A DNA stretch of 64,000 bases from Leptotrichia wadei (GTDB lineage: Bacteria > Fusobacteriota > Fusobacteriia > Fusobacteriales > Leptotrichiaceae), in contig NZ_AP019829.2 of the NCBI RefSeq assembly GCF_007990545.2, forward strand, positions 558,001 to 622,000. The letters are read 5' to 3'. The notes beneath the pieces are model-generated. The model did no database searches. It saw only the letters and a program-made list of their open reading frames with translations, and was not told the DNA's origin. Shown here piece by piece: positions 44,406 through 53,828 of the stretch (positions are counted from its first letter, which is position 1; the number at the start of each line of letters is the position of its first letter). A program made the translations under genes and the position numbers.

Positions 44406-45323
44406 TTAAAAAGTTTCCTTTGAAATTTCAATTTCATCATATAATTTATCTACTAAATCCTTTTCTGCAAGCCCATAAGAATAAGCTGTAGCACTTCCTG
44501 AAGCAACTGCCAGTCTAAATGAATCTTCTGGAGAAAGCCCCTTTACAAATCCTGCAGTAAACCCTGCAACCATAGAATCTCCAGCACCAATTGAGTTAAT
44601 TAATTGCCCTTTTGGAACAGATGCTTCCAGCACAAAGTCCTTGTTTACAAGCAATGCCCCTTCGCCACCTCTAGATAAAATGACATTTTTAACTCCTCTG
44701 TCTAAAAAGAATTTACATTTTTCTACGATTTCAGCCTTTGTTTCCAATTTTTCGTTAAACATTTCTCTTAGTTCATGAATATTCGGCTTAACAAAAAGAT
44801 TATTGTGAATATTGTCTTGTAATAAATTTCCTCTTGTATCAAGCACAATTTCCACATTTGCTTTTACATTTTCAGATAATTGCTTATAAATTTTGCTGCT
44901 GATTGAAGATGGGATGCTTCCAGATAAAACAAGTATATCTCCATCTTTTAAATCAGAAATTTTGTTAGTTAGTTCCTGCAATTTTTCCTCTGTAATTTCT
45001 GGTGAAACTCCGGTAAGTTCAGTTTCCTTGTCATTCCCATTAACCTTTACATTAATTCTAGTGTTTCCTTCAAGTTCCACAAATTCAGATTTAATGTTAT
45101 CCTTTTTCAAATCTCTGACAATAAAATCTCCAACAAATCCAGCAACAAATCCAATCGCTATAGATTCCACATCCAGATTTTTCAATACTTTAGAAACATT
45201 AATCCCTTTTCCGCCAGCTCTATAATTTACTTTGTGAGCAAGATTCAAATGTTCTGCCCGCAAATCATCCTTTAGATACATATCATAATCCAACGCTGGA
45301 TTTAATGTCAATGTGTAAATCAT
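44406..45323 (-). CDS. fruK: 1-phosphofructokinase
   Basis: This PfkB/ribokinase-family enzyme phosphorylates fructose 1-phosphate made by the PTS. The start IYTLTLNPALDYDMYL is typical of FruK/LacC, followed by YRAGGKGINVSKVLKNL. The second PfkB signature is SIGAGDSMVAGFTAGF, with the catalytic Asp in GAGDS. The 305 residues fit. AGGAGG lies just before the ATG. It is the first gene of the fruK-fruA unit. Confidence 0.95.
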   Translation of the reverse strand: MIYTLTLNPALDYDMYLKDDLRAEHLNLAHKVNYRAGGKGINVSKVLKNLDVESIAIGFVAGFVGDFIVRDLKKDNIKSEFVELEGNTRINVKVNGNDKETELTGVSPEITEEKLQELTNKISDLKDGDILVLSGSIPSSISSKIYKQLSENVKANVEIVLDTRGNLLQDNIHNNLFVKPNIHELREMFNEKLETKAEIVEKCKFFLDRGVKNVILSRGGEGALLVNKDFVLEASVPKGQLINSIGAGDSMVAGFTAGFVKGLSPEDSFRLAVASGSATAYSYGLAEKDLVDKLYDEIEISKETF

Positions 45324-45452
45324 CTTTTTCTCCTCCTAAATTTAAATATATTTTAAAACTATTTTTCAAACCATTTAATAGATATGTTTTAAAATTTGAT
45401 TTTTTTTATTTTAGCAAAGGTTCCAGATTTTTTGCTTCATAATATCTGTTTT

Positions 45453-45481
45453 ATTATAATTCTAATATAATTTCAAAACAA
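45453..45481 (-). promoter_or_regulatory. Promoter of fruK-fruA
   Basis: On the minus strand TTGTTT (plus 45476-45481) and TATAAT (plus 45453-45458) have 17-base spacing. The rest of the 45324-45657 gap is AT-rich; a TATAAT at 45601-45606 on plus may serve the next gene but lacks a good -35. Confidence 0.65.
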
Positions 45482-45657
45482 GTCTAATATGGTTTTACTA
45501 CATTATTTGCCACTATATATTTATAACATTTGAAAATTAAAAAGTCAAATAATTTACGCTATTAAATTTATTTTCTCATTTTTCTTTAATGTTAATATAT
45601 TATAATTAAATTAAATCAAGTCAAGATTCAAATCAAATTATAACGGGAGTGGTCTAT

Positions 45658-48414
45658 ATGAAAAGTAAAATAAAAAAGATATTTATTTATGCCTTGCTTT
45701 TATCCCTAATAAGCTGTGGAAGTAGTGGTGGAAATGGCAGTACAGGAAAAACACCAACACCAGCCCCAAAGCCAAAACCAGCAGATCCAAAACCAAAACC
45801 AGCAGATCCAAAACCAAAAGGACCAAGTGCCTCAGATGTTTATTATAACGGTGAAATTGTGATCCGAAATGGAGGATATTCGTCAAAATATCCAAATGGT
45901 ACAATACTTACAACGACAACAAGTGATATAGTTAAAATTCCAAGTACAGCTGGGATACCAATAAGAAAGCAAGATTATCAAACGTCTTCAGGAATTCCAA
46001 TGAATGGAAAGATATTTTTGCACAGTACAGGAACTACACAGCAAGTTACAGATTTTAGTTCAGATTTAACTGCTTCAAATAGTTATCGAGCAGCAATTGG
46101 CGGAGATTTAATGGACGAGTATATTGCAAGAGTAAATTCAGTTTCAGGTGGAGATAATTTATATATTTGGCCAGCAGGGAACATCAGAGGAAATAAAAAT
46201 CCGTCACTTGAAGGAGGACTTCCTTATTTTGAAAAAACTTTGGAAAAATCTTGGATAAATGTAGTTGCACTTGTGAATAAATCTGGAACTGCAGGATTGG
46301 AATGGAAGGATTTAGAGCCATTGTCAAATGCAGGGGTAGCTAGTAAATGGACTATAACTGCGGTAAGTGAAGATGGAACATCAGCAAAAGCAGCGGAAAA
46401 TGTTGCAAAAGCGGTAGATCAGGTACGTGAAAAATTTCCTGGAATGAAAATGGATATGATTAGAGACATAATTCTTTCAACAGCTACTGATATCGGAGCA
46501 GCAGGAGTGGATGATGTATTTGGATATGGACTTTTAGATGCTACTACTGCTTTAAATGGACCAAAAAGATTAGATTATGGAACGAGCAAATTTTATGTTC
46601 CAAATACAAAAACTTGGGTTTTTAAAAATAATATTTATGGTTCGTATACAGATTTAGAAAAAAGTGGAAAAGGAACATTAGTTTTAGAAGGAAAAAATTC
46701 TTTTTATAAAATAAAAGTAGATGGTGGAACACTGATTTTAAAAGGATACAATACTTCTAGATATGAAACAATAATAAAAAATGGAACACTCGATGTTAAG
46801 AGAAAATTTACTCCTCGAAATATTGAAATAGAAACGGATGGTACATTGATTACAAATCCTAATACTGTGATAGGAGAAATTACTAAAGATTATTATACGA
46901 ATGAGATAACTGTTAATGTGGCAGTTAATATTGTAAATAAAGGAACACTAAAAAATATTGGAAAAGGAGCGATTATAACTGGAAATTACACAGCGAAATA
47001 TGGTTCAGTGACAGAAGCAGAAATTGGATCAAAATTGATAGTAAAAGGAACAATAAAAATTGATGGAAGAGAAAGAAATCAAACTTTGGGAAGCTCAGTA
47101 AAACTTTTAAGTAATGGATACGTTACTGCAACACCAACAACATCGACAGTTATTGAAGCCGAAAAAGGAATAGAAGGACAATTTGCAAAAGTGGAAACTG
47201 ATGAATTGATTAATGGAAAAGTGGAAAATAAAGGAAATTCAATTGAAGCTACAATTAGTAGAAAAAATGTGGAAGATTATGTAAATAGTTTGAAAAATAG
47301 CGATGAAATGCAGAAGAATACTGCTAAAAATGTAGAGGTTTTCTTTAAAGAATTAGATAAAAAAATAGCTGAAGGAAATACAAATGTTTCTAATTTTGCT
47401 TTAGGTGCGGCAAAACTTCAAAAAAATTCCCTATCTCTAAGTTCAAGTATATTAGATAGTTTATCAGGACAAATTTATGCTTCAGCTCAAGCTTTAACAT
47501 TTCAACAATCGCAAACAATAAATAAGGATTTATCAAATAGACTTGTAATGCTCGGAACGCTTGATAATGCTAGTGATAAATTTGGATTATGGATTTCTTC
47601 CATTGGAGCTAATGGGAAATTAAAACAAAATGGGTATGCTGAAGGAAAAACTAAAGTTTATGGAGGACAGGTTGGAATTGATAAGCAATTTGGAGAAAAT
47701 TTGATTTTAGGAACGGCTTTAGCTTATTCAAAAGGAAATGTGAAATTTGATAGACATGGTGGAAAGTCAGATGCAGATAATTTTGGAATTTCATTGTATG
47801 GAAGAGTTGGAAATAAAGATAATCCGATGTATTTGCAAGGAAGAGTTGGACTTGGATTTGTAAATAGTGAAGTTAAAAGGGATATTATTTTATCTGAAAA
47901 TGATATTTCACGAGGAAAAATTGAGCATAATGATAAAGTAATTTCAGGATATTTAGAAACAGGGTATGATGTGAAAAAAGGTGATTTTGTATTGACACCA
48001 TTTGCTGGAATCTCGCACGATACAGTTCAAAGAGGAGCATTTCACGAGGAAAATAGCCAATTTGGATTAAAGGCGGATAAAAAGACTTACAAACAAACAA
48101 GTGGACTTGCTGGAGTTAGAGTTAGTCAAAAATTTAATTTTGAAAATGGTTCAAAAACTACATTACAAGGATACATAACACATCAAAGGGCATTTAATAA
48201 TGAAAATTTGAATTTTAAAGCATCGTATTCAGGACTACCAGATGCAAAATTTAAAGTAAAGGGAATAGGGCTTTCAAAGAGTCAAACATGGGTAGGAGCT
48301 GGAGTTTTAAATGAAGTTAGTTCAAAATTTGCCTGGTATTTGAATTATGATGGAAAAATTGATAAAAAGGCTAAAAATAATGTATTTACAGCTGGTATGA
48401 GAGTTAATTTTTGA
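45658..48414 (+). CDS. Lipidated autotransporter with degenerate subtilisin domain
   Basis: The N-terminus IFIYALLLSLISCGSSGG is a lipobox, then a Pro/Lys linker with repeated ADPKPKP. Residues about 65-310 resemble the C-terminal half of an S8 protease: IWPAGN holds the oxyanion Asn context and GTSAKAAENVAKAVDQV resembles GTSxAAPxV, followed by MIRDIILSTATDIG and GYGLLDATTAL. No DTG or HGTH segment for the catalytic Asp and His is present, so it is probably not an active protease. Beta-strand repeats follow, then a beta-barrel ending GMRVNF. Lipidated subtilisin autotransporters such as NalP are known. GGGAG precedes ATG 45658; a GTG at 45649 is too close to it. Confidence 0.85.
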   Translation: MKSKIKKIFIYALLLSLISCGSSGGNGSTGKTPTPAPKPKPADPKPKPADPKPKGPSASDVYYNGEIVIRNGGYSSKYPNGTILTTTTSDIVKIPSTAGIPIRKQDYQTSSGIPMNGKIFLHSTGTTQQVTDFSSDLTASNSYRAAIGGDLMDEYIARVNSVSGGDNLYIWPAGNIRGNKNPSLEGGLPYFEKTLEKSWINVVALVNKSGTAGLEWKDLEPLSNAGVASKWTITAVSEDGTSAKAAENVAKAVDQVREKFPGMKMDMIRDIILSTATDIGAAGVDDVFGYGLLDATTALNGPKRLDYGTSKFYVPNTKTWVFKNNIYGSYTDLEKSGKGTLVLEGKNSFYKIKVDGGTLILKGYNTSRYETIIKNGTLDVKRKFTPRNIEIETDGTLITNPNTVIGEITKDYYTNEITVNVAVNIVNKGTLKNIGKGAIITGNYTAKYGSVTEAEIGSKLIVKGTIKIDGRERNQTLGSSVKLLSNGYVTATPTTSTVIEAEKGIEGQFAKVETDELINGKVENKGNSIEATISRKNVEDYVNSLKNSDEMQKNTAKNVEVFFKELDKKIAEGNTNVSNFALGAAKLQKNSLSLSSSILDSLSGQIYASAQALTFQQSQTINKDLSNRLVMLGTLDNASDKFGLWISSIGANGKLKQNGYAEGKTKVYGGQVGIDKQFGENLILGTALAYSKGNVKFDRHGGKSDADNFGISLYGRVGNKDNPMYLQGRVGLGFVNSEVKRDIILSENDISRGKIEHNDKVISGYLETGYDVKKGDFVLTPFAGISHDTVQRGAFHEENSQFGLKADKKTYKQTSGLAGVRVSQKFNFENGSKTTLQGYITHQRAFNNENLNFKASYSGLPDAKFKVKGIGLSKSQTWVGAGVLNEVSSKFAWYLNYDGKIDKKAKNNVFTAGMRVNF

Positions 48415-48548
48415 TAGACTTTTTTAAATGATAAATTTATAAATTTTTTATGAATTTTAAACTATATATGTTCACTTATCATTGGTAAGATATTTTTAAA
48501 TAAAAGTTTAGTTCAAAAATTAAAAATAAGTTTTAGGAGATGATTTTT

Positions 48549-49148
48549 ATGAAAAAGAAAAAAGTTTTAATATTAATTCTATTGGCATTTATGATGGTAA
48601 CACCAGTAATGAAAGCAGATTTTTGGTCAAAATTAAGAGATGCTTTTATAGGTGGAGATAATTATTCAAGTTCGAGTTCAAGCTCAAGTGATAAAAATAT
48701 TGTAGATGGTAAAATTTATAATCCAAAGGATAATAGAGAATATAGACTAGTTGAAAAAATGAAAGATGAAAGAGAAAATTCCCAAAGTGACTATAGAAAA
48801 TTTGAAAATTCATCAAGTAAAACTTTTTATTATGAATGTACAATAAATTCAAAAGATTTTTTATCAATAATAGGATTTAGGACTTTTTATGGATATGCTG
48901 ATTTTCCTGTATATGAAATTAGTTCAGGAGTGGAAAAGTGTTATGAAAAGAAGGAAAATGAATATAAAAAGGAAGTTTCTAAAAGGAAAATTTATATAGA
49001 TGGTAAATTGGCAAAACATATTTTAAAAAATGAAATTAATGTTCAAAAAATAGCAGTTTATGATGCAAAATTAAATGACAGAGGCTATCCTTTGTTTAGT
49101 TCAAAAAATCCGAGAGTTTTGATAAATGATAAATTAGTATCTTATTAA
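48549..49148 (+). CDS. Exported protein with poly-Ser stretch, function unknown
   Basis: I do not recognise a family. A Lys-rich start and hydrophobic core (VLILILLAFMMVTPVM) followed by KADF make a signal peptide. Next come WSKLRDAFIGGDNY, eight serines and a mixed hydrophilic domain with one Cys pair spaced about 42 residues apart (YECTI and VEKCYE). The mature part is about 175 residues. ATG 48540 directly abuts AGGAG, so I prefer ATG 48549 with 9-base spacing. It follows the lipidated autotransporter gene on the same strand after about 135 bases, and a hairpin terminator follows. Confidence 0.75.
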   Translation: MKKKKVLILILLAFMMVTPVMKADFWSKLRDAFIGGDNYSSSSSSSSDKNIVDGKIYNPKDNREYRLVEKMKDERENSQSDYRKFENSSSKTFYYECTINSKDFLSIIGFRTFYGYADFPVYEISSGVEKCYEKKENEYKKEVSKRKIYIDGKLAKHILKNEINVQKIAVYDAKLNDRGYPLFSSKNPRVLINDKLVSY

Positions 49149-49182
49149 AATGATAAAAATTAAAAAGTAAAAAATAAGAAAA

Positions 49183-49218
49183 AATGTAACTAACAATTTA
49201 AGTTAATTACATTTTTTT
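49183..49218 (+). terminator. Terminator after the poly-Ser protein gene
   Basis: AATGTAA and TTACATT, with TAA / TTA extension, form a stem followed by seven T. Confidence 0.75.
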
Positions 49219-49365
49219 ATTTACATAGATGACTTAAAATCATTAAATATACTTGAACACATCTAAAATTAAACTGATAAAAATTATATAAATTTAGAAT
49301 TTGAGTAAAATAATTATAGTTTTTGAGATCAGTTTTAAGTAAGTTTTACTATAATTTTAAATTGA

Positions 49366-50409
49366 TTAATGTTTATGTCCACATCCGCAAGAATGTGAGT
49401 GCATATCAATTACCATACGTCCTTGAATTGTTCCTTCTTCCATTTCCTTAAAGATTTCAGGAGCTTCTTCAATAGTTCTAGTTTGAACTACTGGCACAAC
49501 CAATCCTTCGGCTCCAAATTGGAATGCTTCTCTCAAGTCTTCTCTTGTCCCTACCAATGAACCAATTACTTCAATACCGTCTAATACAGTTTTTACGATT
49601 GGCAAGTCCATAGTTTCTGATGGTAATCCAACAGCCACAACTTTTCCTGCAGCTCTTACTGAATCAACAGCTTGGTTAAATGCAACTTTTGATACAGCAG
49701 TAACTACAGCAATATGAGCTCCAATTCCGCTTAATTCTTTAATTTTTGCAACTGGATCTTCTTTTTTGCCATTTATAACATAATCTGCTCCAACTTCTTT
49801 AGCAAGTGCCAATTTATCATCATTAATATCAACAGCAATTACGTGAGTGTTAAACACTTTTTTAGCATATTGAACTCCCAAATTTCCCAATCCTCCTGCA
49901 CCGTAAATTACTACCCATTGTCCTGGTTGAGGTTTTCCAACTTTTATTGCTTTATAAGTTGTAACTCCTGCACAAGTGATGCTGCTGGCTTGAGCTGGAT
50001 CCAGTCCTTCAGGTACCTTTACTGCATAATCGGCCGTAACAATACATTGTTCAGCCATTCCGCCATCTGCAGAATATCCAGCATTTATTACATCTCTACA
50101 TAGTGTTTCCTGTCCATTAATACAGTATTCACATCTTCCACATCCTTCAAAGAACCAAGCAATACTTACTCTATCTCCTGGTTTGAGTGATGTCACACCT
50201 TCAGCAACTTCTCTTACAATCCCAATTCCTTCATGCCCTAAAACTCTTCCCGGAACTTTCCCAAAGTTACCATGAGCCACATGCAAATCAGTATGGCAGA
50301 CACCGCAATATTCCACATCAACTAATGCTTCTCCAGCTTTTAATCCTCTTAATTCTTTTTCTACAACTTCTATTCCTGTTCCTTCTTTATTAACTACTAC
50401 TGCTTTCAT
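49366..50409 (-). CDS. adhP: Zinc-dependent alcohol dehydrogenase
   Basis: This medium-chain dehydrogenase interconverts alcohols and aldehydes with NAD(P). Catalytic zinc ligands are visible as Cys 38 in CGVCHTDLH and His 59-Glu 60 in LGHEGIG. Structural zinc ligands are Cys 90, 93, 96 and 104 in [16 protein letters not shown]. The cofactor loop is [14 protein letters not shown]. The body fits AdhP/AdhA at about 335 residues, but the C-terminus carries an extra [12 protein letters not shown], a His/Cys tail that looks metal-binding and is not usual for the family. GGAAGGG lies before the ATG. It is a single minus-strand gene. Confidence 0.93.
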   Translation of the reverse strand: MKAVVVNKEGTGIEVVEKELRGLKAGEALVDVEYCGVCHTDLHVAHGNFGKVPGRVLGHEGIGIVREVAEGVTSLKPGDRVSIAWFFEGCGRCEYCINGQETLCRDVINAGYSADGGMAEQCIVTADYAVKVPEGLDPAQASSITCAGVTTYKAIKVGKPQPGQWVVIYGAGGLGNLGVQYAKKVFNTHVIAVDINDDKLALAKEVGADYVINGKKEDPVAKIKELSGIGAHIAVVTAVSKVAFNQAVDSVRAAGKVVAVGLPSETMDLPIVKTVLDGIEVIGSLVGTREDLREAFQFGAEGLVVPVVQTRTIEEAPEIFKEMEEGTIQGRMVIDMHSHSCGCGHKH

Positions 50410-50604
50410 TTTATTTCCCTTCCTTTTTTATTTATTTTCAATTTTTAAGTTTTTAAATTTAGTTATATGAATATTTAATCATATAACATATATATACCTC
50501 ATAAAATCTAAAAAGTCAAATTTTTTTTATAAAATAATTTATTATATTTTTTATTTTTTAAATGAAATTTAGTATTAGAGGTTAATCAAATTTCTAGAAA
50601 TTTA

Positions 50605-50633
50605 TTGACAATAGTTAGTTTGTTTGGTAGAAT
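50605..50633 (+). promoter_or_regulatory. Promoter of the mgtE genes
   Basis: TTGACA (50605-50610), a 17-base spacer and TAGAAT (50628-50633). Transcription would begin near 50640, giving a leader of about 290 nt. The left part of the 50410-50930 gap is plain AT-rich DNA. Confidence 0.8.
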
Positions 50634-50755
50634 TTTTGTGGGCATAAGTTTTATCGGTTATTTATCTTAATTTTTGTTTTGATTTTGAATATAAAATAAT
50701 AGATATAAATATTTCAAATTTATGCTATTTTTGTTGTTTTATGGAGGTAGATATC

Positions 50756-50833
50756 TTGAACGAGGAAGTCCCGGAAGAGAGATTTAAAAATCTGAATAAA
50801 TTAAAATTTACAAATTTGTGCAAATACGGATAA
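50756..50833 (+). CDS. Candidate leader peptide upstream of mgtE (25 aa)
   Basis: GGAGG at 50743-50747 lies 8 bases before a TTG that opens a 25-codon ORF ending at TAA 50831-50833. The peptide starts NEEVPEER after the initiator and is then Lys/Asn-rich, ending CKYG. Acidic residues around a proline near the N-terminus are what makes bacterial ribosomes unstable at low Mg2+ in known leader peptides (MgtL of mgtA). An in-frame ATG at 50741 has no Shine-Dalgarno. The last codons lie on the left arm of the hairpin at 50819-50877, so translating ribosomes would interfere with it. The function is inferred. Confidence 0.5.
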   Translation: MNEEVPEERFKNLNKLKFTNLCKYG

Positions 50834-50877
50834 AGGGAATATCTTCGTTGCTGTTATTCTCCTGATTTTTATTTGCA
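50819..50877 (+). promoter_or_regulatory. Two-tier hairpin in the mgtE leader
   Basis: TGCAAATA (50819-50826) pairs with TATTTGCA (50870-50877). Inside it GGGAATA (50835-50841) pairs with TATTCTC. A short run of T follows the outer stem only loosely (GAAAAATTTT), so it is not a classical terminator. It lacks the conserved M-box sequence. Confidence 0.5.
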
Positions 50878-50930
50878 GAAAAATTTTAAAAAATTAAAAG
50901 TGCAAAGAAGAAAAAAGAAAGGAGATAATA

Positions 50931-52277
50931 ATGGAAAACAACATTATTCAAAAACTTATAGATGAAAAAAAATATTTTGAAATTAGAAAATATTTAAACG
51001 ATTTAAACATTGTGGAAGTTTCAGAGCTGCTAAATCAGTTTGAATCTTCTGAATTAATAATGATTTTTAGGTTACTTTCCAAAAATAGGGCAGCTGATGT
51101 ATTTTCGTATCTGGACAGTGAACATCAGGAAATGATTATTAAAACCATGACAGATGTGGAAACAAAAAATATATTTGATGAGCTTTATTTTGATGACATT
51201 GTCGATATCATCGAAGAAATGCCATCAAACGTGGTCAAAAAGATACTAAAGAACACCGACGCAAAAGATAGACACACAATAAATCTTTTGTTAAAATATC
51301 CTGAAAATTCAGCTGGAAGCATTATGACAACTGAATACATGGATTTGAAAAAGAATATGACAGCTTCTTCTGCAATTTCTAAAATTAGAAATGTTGTGGA
51401 AGATATGGCAAATGTCTACACTTGCTATGTGATTGATGAAAGTAGAAAGCTGGAAGGGGTAGTTTCTTTAAAAGAGCTTATTACAAGCGAGGACGATGAA
51501 CCTATTCAAAATCTTATGAATAAAAATGTGATAAGTGTTCATACAAATGATGATCAGGAAAAAGTTGCAGAAATAATAAAAAAATATAATCTTATCGTAC
51601 TTCCTGTGACAGATAACGAGAATAGACTTTTAGGAATTATCACGATTGATGATGTAATGGATGTTGTAGAACAGGAAGCGACAGAGGATTTTCATAGAAT
51701 GGCTGGGATTTCACCTGTGGAGGAATCTTATTTGAAAACAAGCGCCTTTACAATGGCAAGACAGAGAATTAGCTGGTTAATTGTACTTATGATTTCTGCC
51801 ACATTTACTGGAAGAATTATAAGCAAATATGAAGATGTGCTGCAGTCTGTAGTTATACTTTCTTCATTTATTCCAATGCTGATGGATACTGGAGGAAATG
51901 CAGGCGCACAGTCTTCGACAATTGTAATTCGTGCTTTAGCGTTGGGGGAAGTTGATATAAAAGATACTTTTAAAATATTAAAAAAAGAATTTCTTATTTC
52001 ATTTATAGTAGCTATCGTTTTGGCAGCAATAAATTTTTTAAGAATTATAACTTTGACAAAGACACCTTTAAATGTTGCAATAACAGTTTCAGTAACTTTA
52101 ATTTTTGTAGTTATAATTTCTAAAATAATAGGTGCTTTTTTACCAGTTATTGCTAAAGCCTTTAAAATGGATCCGGCAATAATGGCAGGGCCTTTAATAA
52201 CTACGATTTTAGATGCGCTTACTCTTACTATTTACTTTAGATTTGCAACTATGTTTTTAAGTAATGTTATAAAGTAA
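50931..52277 (+). CDS. mgtE: Magnesium transporter MgtE, first copy
   Basis: MgtE is a homodimeric Mg2+ channel gated by its cytoplasmic domains. The N domain (about 1-125) has the superhelical repeats with FSYLDSEHQEMII and DIVDIIEEMPSNVVKKIL. The CBS pair follows from about 130, containing YPENSAGSIMTTEY and LLGIITIDDVMDVVEQEATEDFHRMAG. Five membrane helices from about 275 include the pore segment MDTGGNAGAQSSTIVIRALALGE. Length 448 is normal. GAAAGGAGAT lies before the ATG. It is preceded by a long leader with a candidate uORF and followed by a second mgtE. Confidence 0.95.
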   Translation: MENNIIQKLIDEKKYFEIRKYLNDLNIVEVSELLNQFESSELIMIFRLLSKNRAADVFSYLDSEHQEMIIKTMTDVETKNIFDELYFDDIVDIIEEMPSNVVKKILKNTDAKDRHTINLLLKYPENSAGSIMTTEYMDLKKNMTASSAISKIRNVVEDMANVYTCYVIDESRKLEGVVSLKELITSEDDEPIQNLMNKNVISVHTNDDQEKVAEIIKKYNLIVLPVTDNENRLLGIITIDDVMDVVEQEATEDFHRMAGISPVEESYLKTSAFTMARQRISWLIVLMISATFTGRIISKYEDVLQSVVILSSFIPMLMDTGGNAGAQSSTIVIRALALGEVDIKDTFKILKKEFLISFIVAIVLAAINFLRIITLTKTPLNVAITVSVTLIFVVIISKIIGAFLPVIAKAFKMDPAIMAGPLITTILDALTLTIYFRFATMFLSNVIK

Positions 52278-52365
52278 ATATTTTTATAAAATTTAAGAAT
52301 GTAAAAATTGATTGTCTAATCGAAGTTTTATGATAACTATTTAAAAAAAATGAGGTGAGAAAAAA

Positions 52366-53715
52366 ATGAAAAAAATAAAAAGAATAGTTGAAGATCTTTT
52401 GAAAGAAAAAAAATATTTTGAAATAAAAAAAGAATTAGATAAATTAAATGCAGTTGAAATTTCTGATGTGATAAATTTATTTAAACTCCCAGAGCTTGTA
52501 ATAATGATTTTTAGACTTTTAAAAAAAGATAAAGCGGCGGATGTGTTTTCATATTTGGACAGCGAACATCAGGAAATGATTATTCACGCTTCAACTGATG
52601 TTGAAACACGAGAAATATTTGATGAACTGTATTTTGATGATATTGTCGACATTATCGAGGAAATGCCGTCGGATATTGTAAAAAAAATCTTGAAAAATAC
52701 GGATAGAAAAGATAGACACTTGATAAATCAGCTTCTAAAATATCCAGATAATTCAGCTGGAAGCATTATGACGACTGAATATGTGGATTTTCAGAAAAAT
52801 ATGACAGTTCAAGAGGCGATAGGACAGCTTAAAAAAACTGGGAAAGACAAGGAAAATATTTATACTTGCTATGTTACGGACAAAAACGGGAAATTGGAAG
52901 GCGTGCTTTCACTAAAGGAATTAATTTCTAAAAAGGACGGTGCTGTAATTGAAGATATTATGAATACAAATTTTGTAAGTGTAAATACAAATGATGATCA
53001 GGAAAAAGTCGCAGATTTGTTTAAAAAATACGATTTTATCGTTATGCCAGTCGTTGACCAAGAAAATAGGATTTTAGGAATAATTACGGTGGATGACGTT
53101 TTGGATGTTGTGGATCAGGAAGTTACGGAAGATTTTCATAAAATGGCTGGAATTACTTCACCTACAGATGATTCCTATTTAAAGACAAGTATCTTTACGA
53201 TGGCAAGACAAAGAATCGGGTGGCTTGCAGTTCTTATGATTTCTGACACAATTTCTGGAAACATAATACAAGGCTATGAAAAAGTTCTGGCAAAGTCAAT
53301 AATTTTAACGGCATTTATTCCAATGCTTATGTCAAGCGGAGGAAATGTTGGTTCACAATCTTCAACGGTTGTAATCCGTTCACTTGCACTTGGGGAAATT
53401 TCTCCAAAGGACGCTTTTAAAGTGATTAAAAAGGAATTTTCAATTGGAATAATGGTTTCAATAGTTTTGGCGATATTAAATTTTATAAGACTTGTTACAC
53501 TTGAAAAAACTAATTTTGTAATTGCTTTTGTCGTTTCATTGACACTTGTATTTACAGTAATAGTTTCAAAGCTAGTAGGAGCACTGCTTCCACTTGGGGC
53601 AAAAATTGTGAAGGCTGATCCGGCGGTTATGGCAACACCTTTGATAACAACGATTTCTGATGCCGTAACACTTATAATTTATTTTAATTTTGCAACAATG
53701 TTTTTGAAACTTTAG
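52366..53715 (+). CDS. mgtE: Magnesium transporter MgtE, second copy
   Basis: This is a tandem paralogue of the preceding gene with the same plan: N domain, CBS pair (ITVDDVLDVVDQEVTEDFHKMAG) and a membrane part with MSSGGNVGSQSSTVVIRSLALGE, where Ser replaces the pore-segment Asp (MDTGG in copy 1). That change in the selectivity region may alter ion handling. Length 449. GAGGTGAG precedes the ATG. The gap of 88 bases contains no promoter of note, so the two are probably one transcript sharing the upstream leader. Confidence 0.93.
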   Translation: MKKIKRIVEDLLKEKKYFEIKKELDKLNAVEISDVINLFKLPELVIMIFRLLKKDKAADVFSYLDSEHQEMIIHASTDVETREIFDELYFDDIVDIIEEMPSDIVKKILKNTDRKDRHLINQLLKYPDNSAGSIMTTEYVDFQKNMTVQEAIGQLKKTGKDKENIYTCYVTDKNGKLEGVLSLKELISKKDGAVIEDIMNTNFVSVNTNDDQEKVADLFKKYDFIVMPVVDQENRILGIITVDDVLDVVDQEVTEDFHKMAGITSPTDDSYLKTSIFTMARQRIGWLAVLMISDTISGNIIQGYEKVLAKSIILTAFIPMLMSSGGNVGSQSSTVVIRSLALGEISPKDAFKVIKKEFSIGIMVSIVLAILNFIRLVTLEKTNFVIAFVVSLTLVFTVIVSKLVGALLPLGAKIVKADPAVMATPLITTISDAVTLIIYFNFATMFLKL

Positions 53716-53828
53716 TAAATATAAACAATAGCAGTTTATTAAGTAATGTAAATCTAATGAAATACTGGATATATATTTATATATTTTATGGTATGATATA
53801 GCAAATTTTTAAGGAGGAAAGTAATCTT

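Noticed and set aside
50640..50930. M-box (ykoK) Mg2+ riboswitch in front of mgtE
   Set aside because: The conserved M-box core and its paired arms are not present. A uORF plus hairpin explains the leader better.
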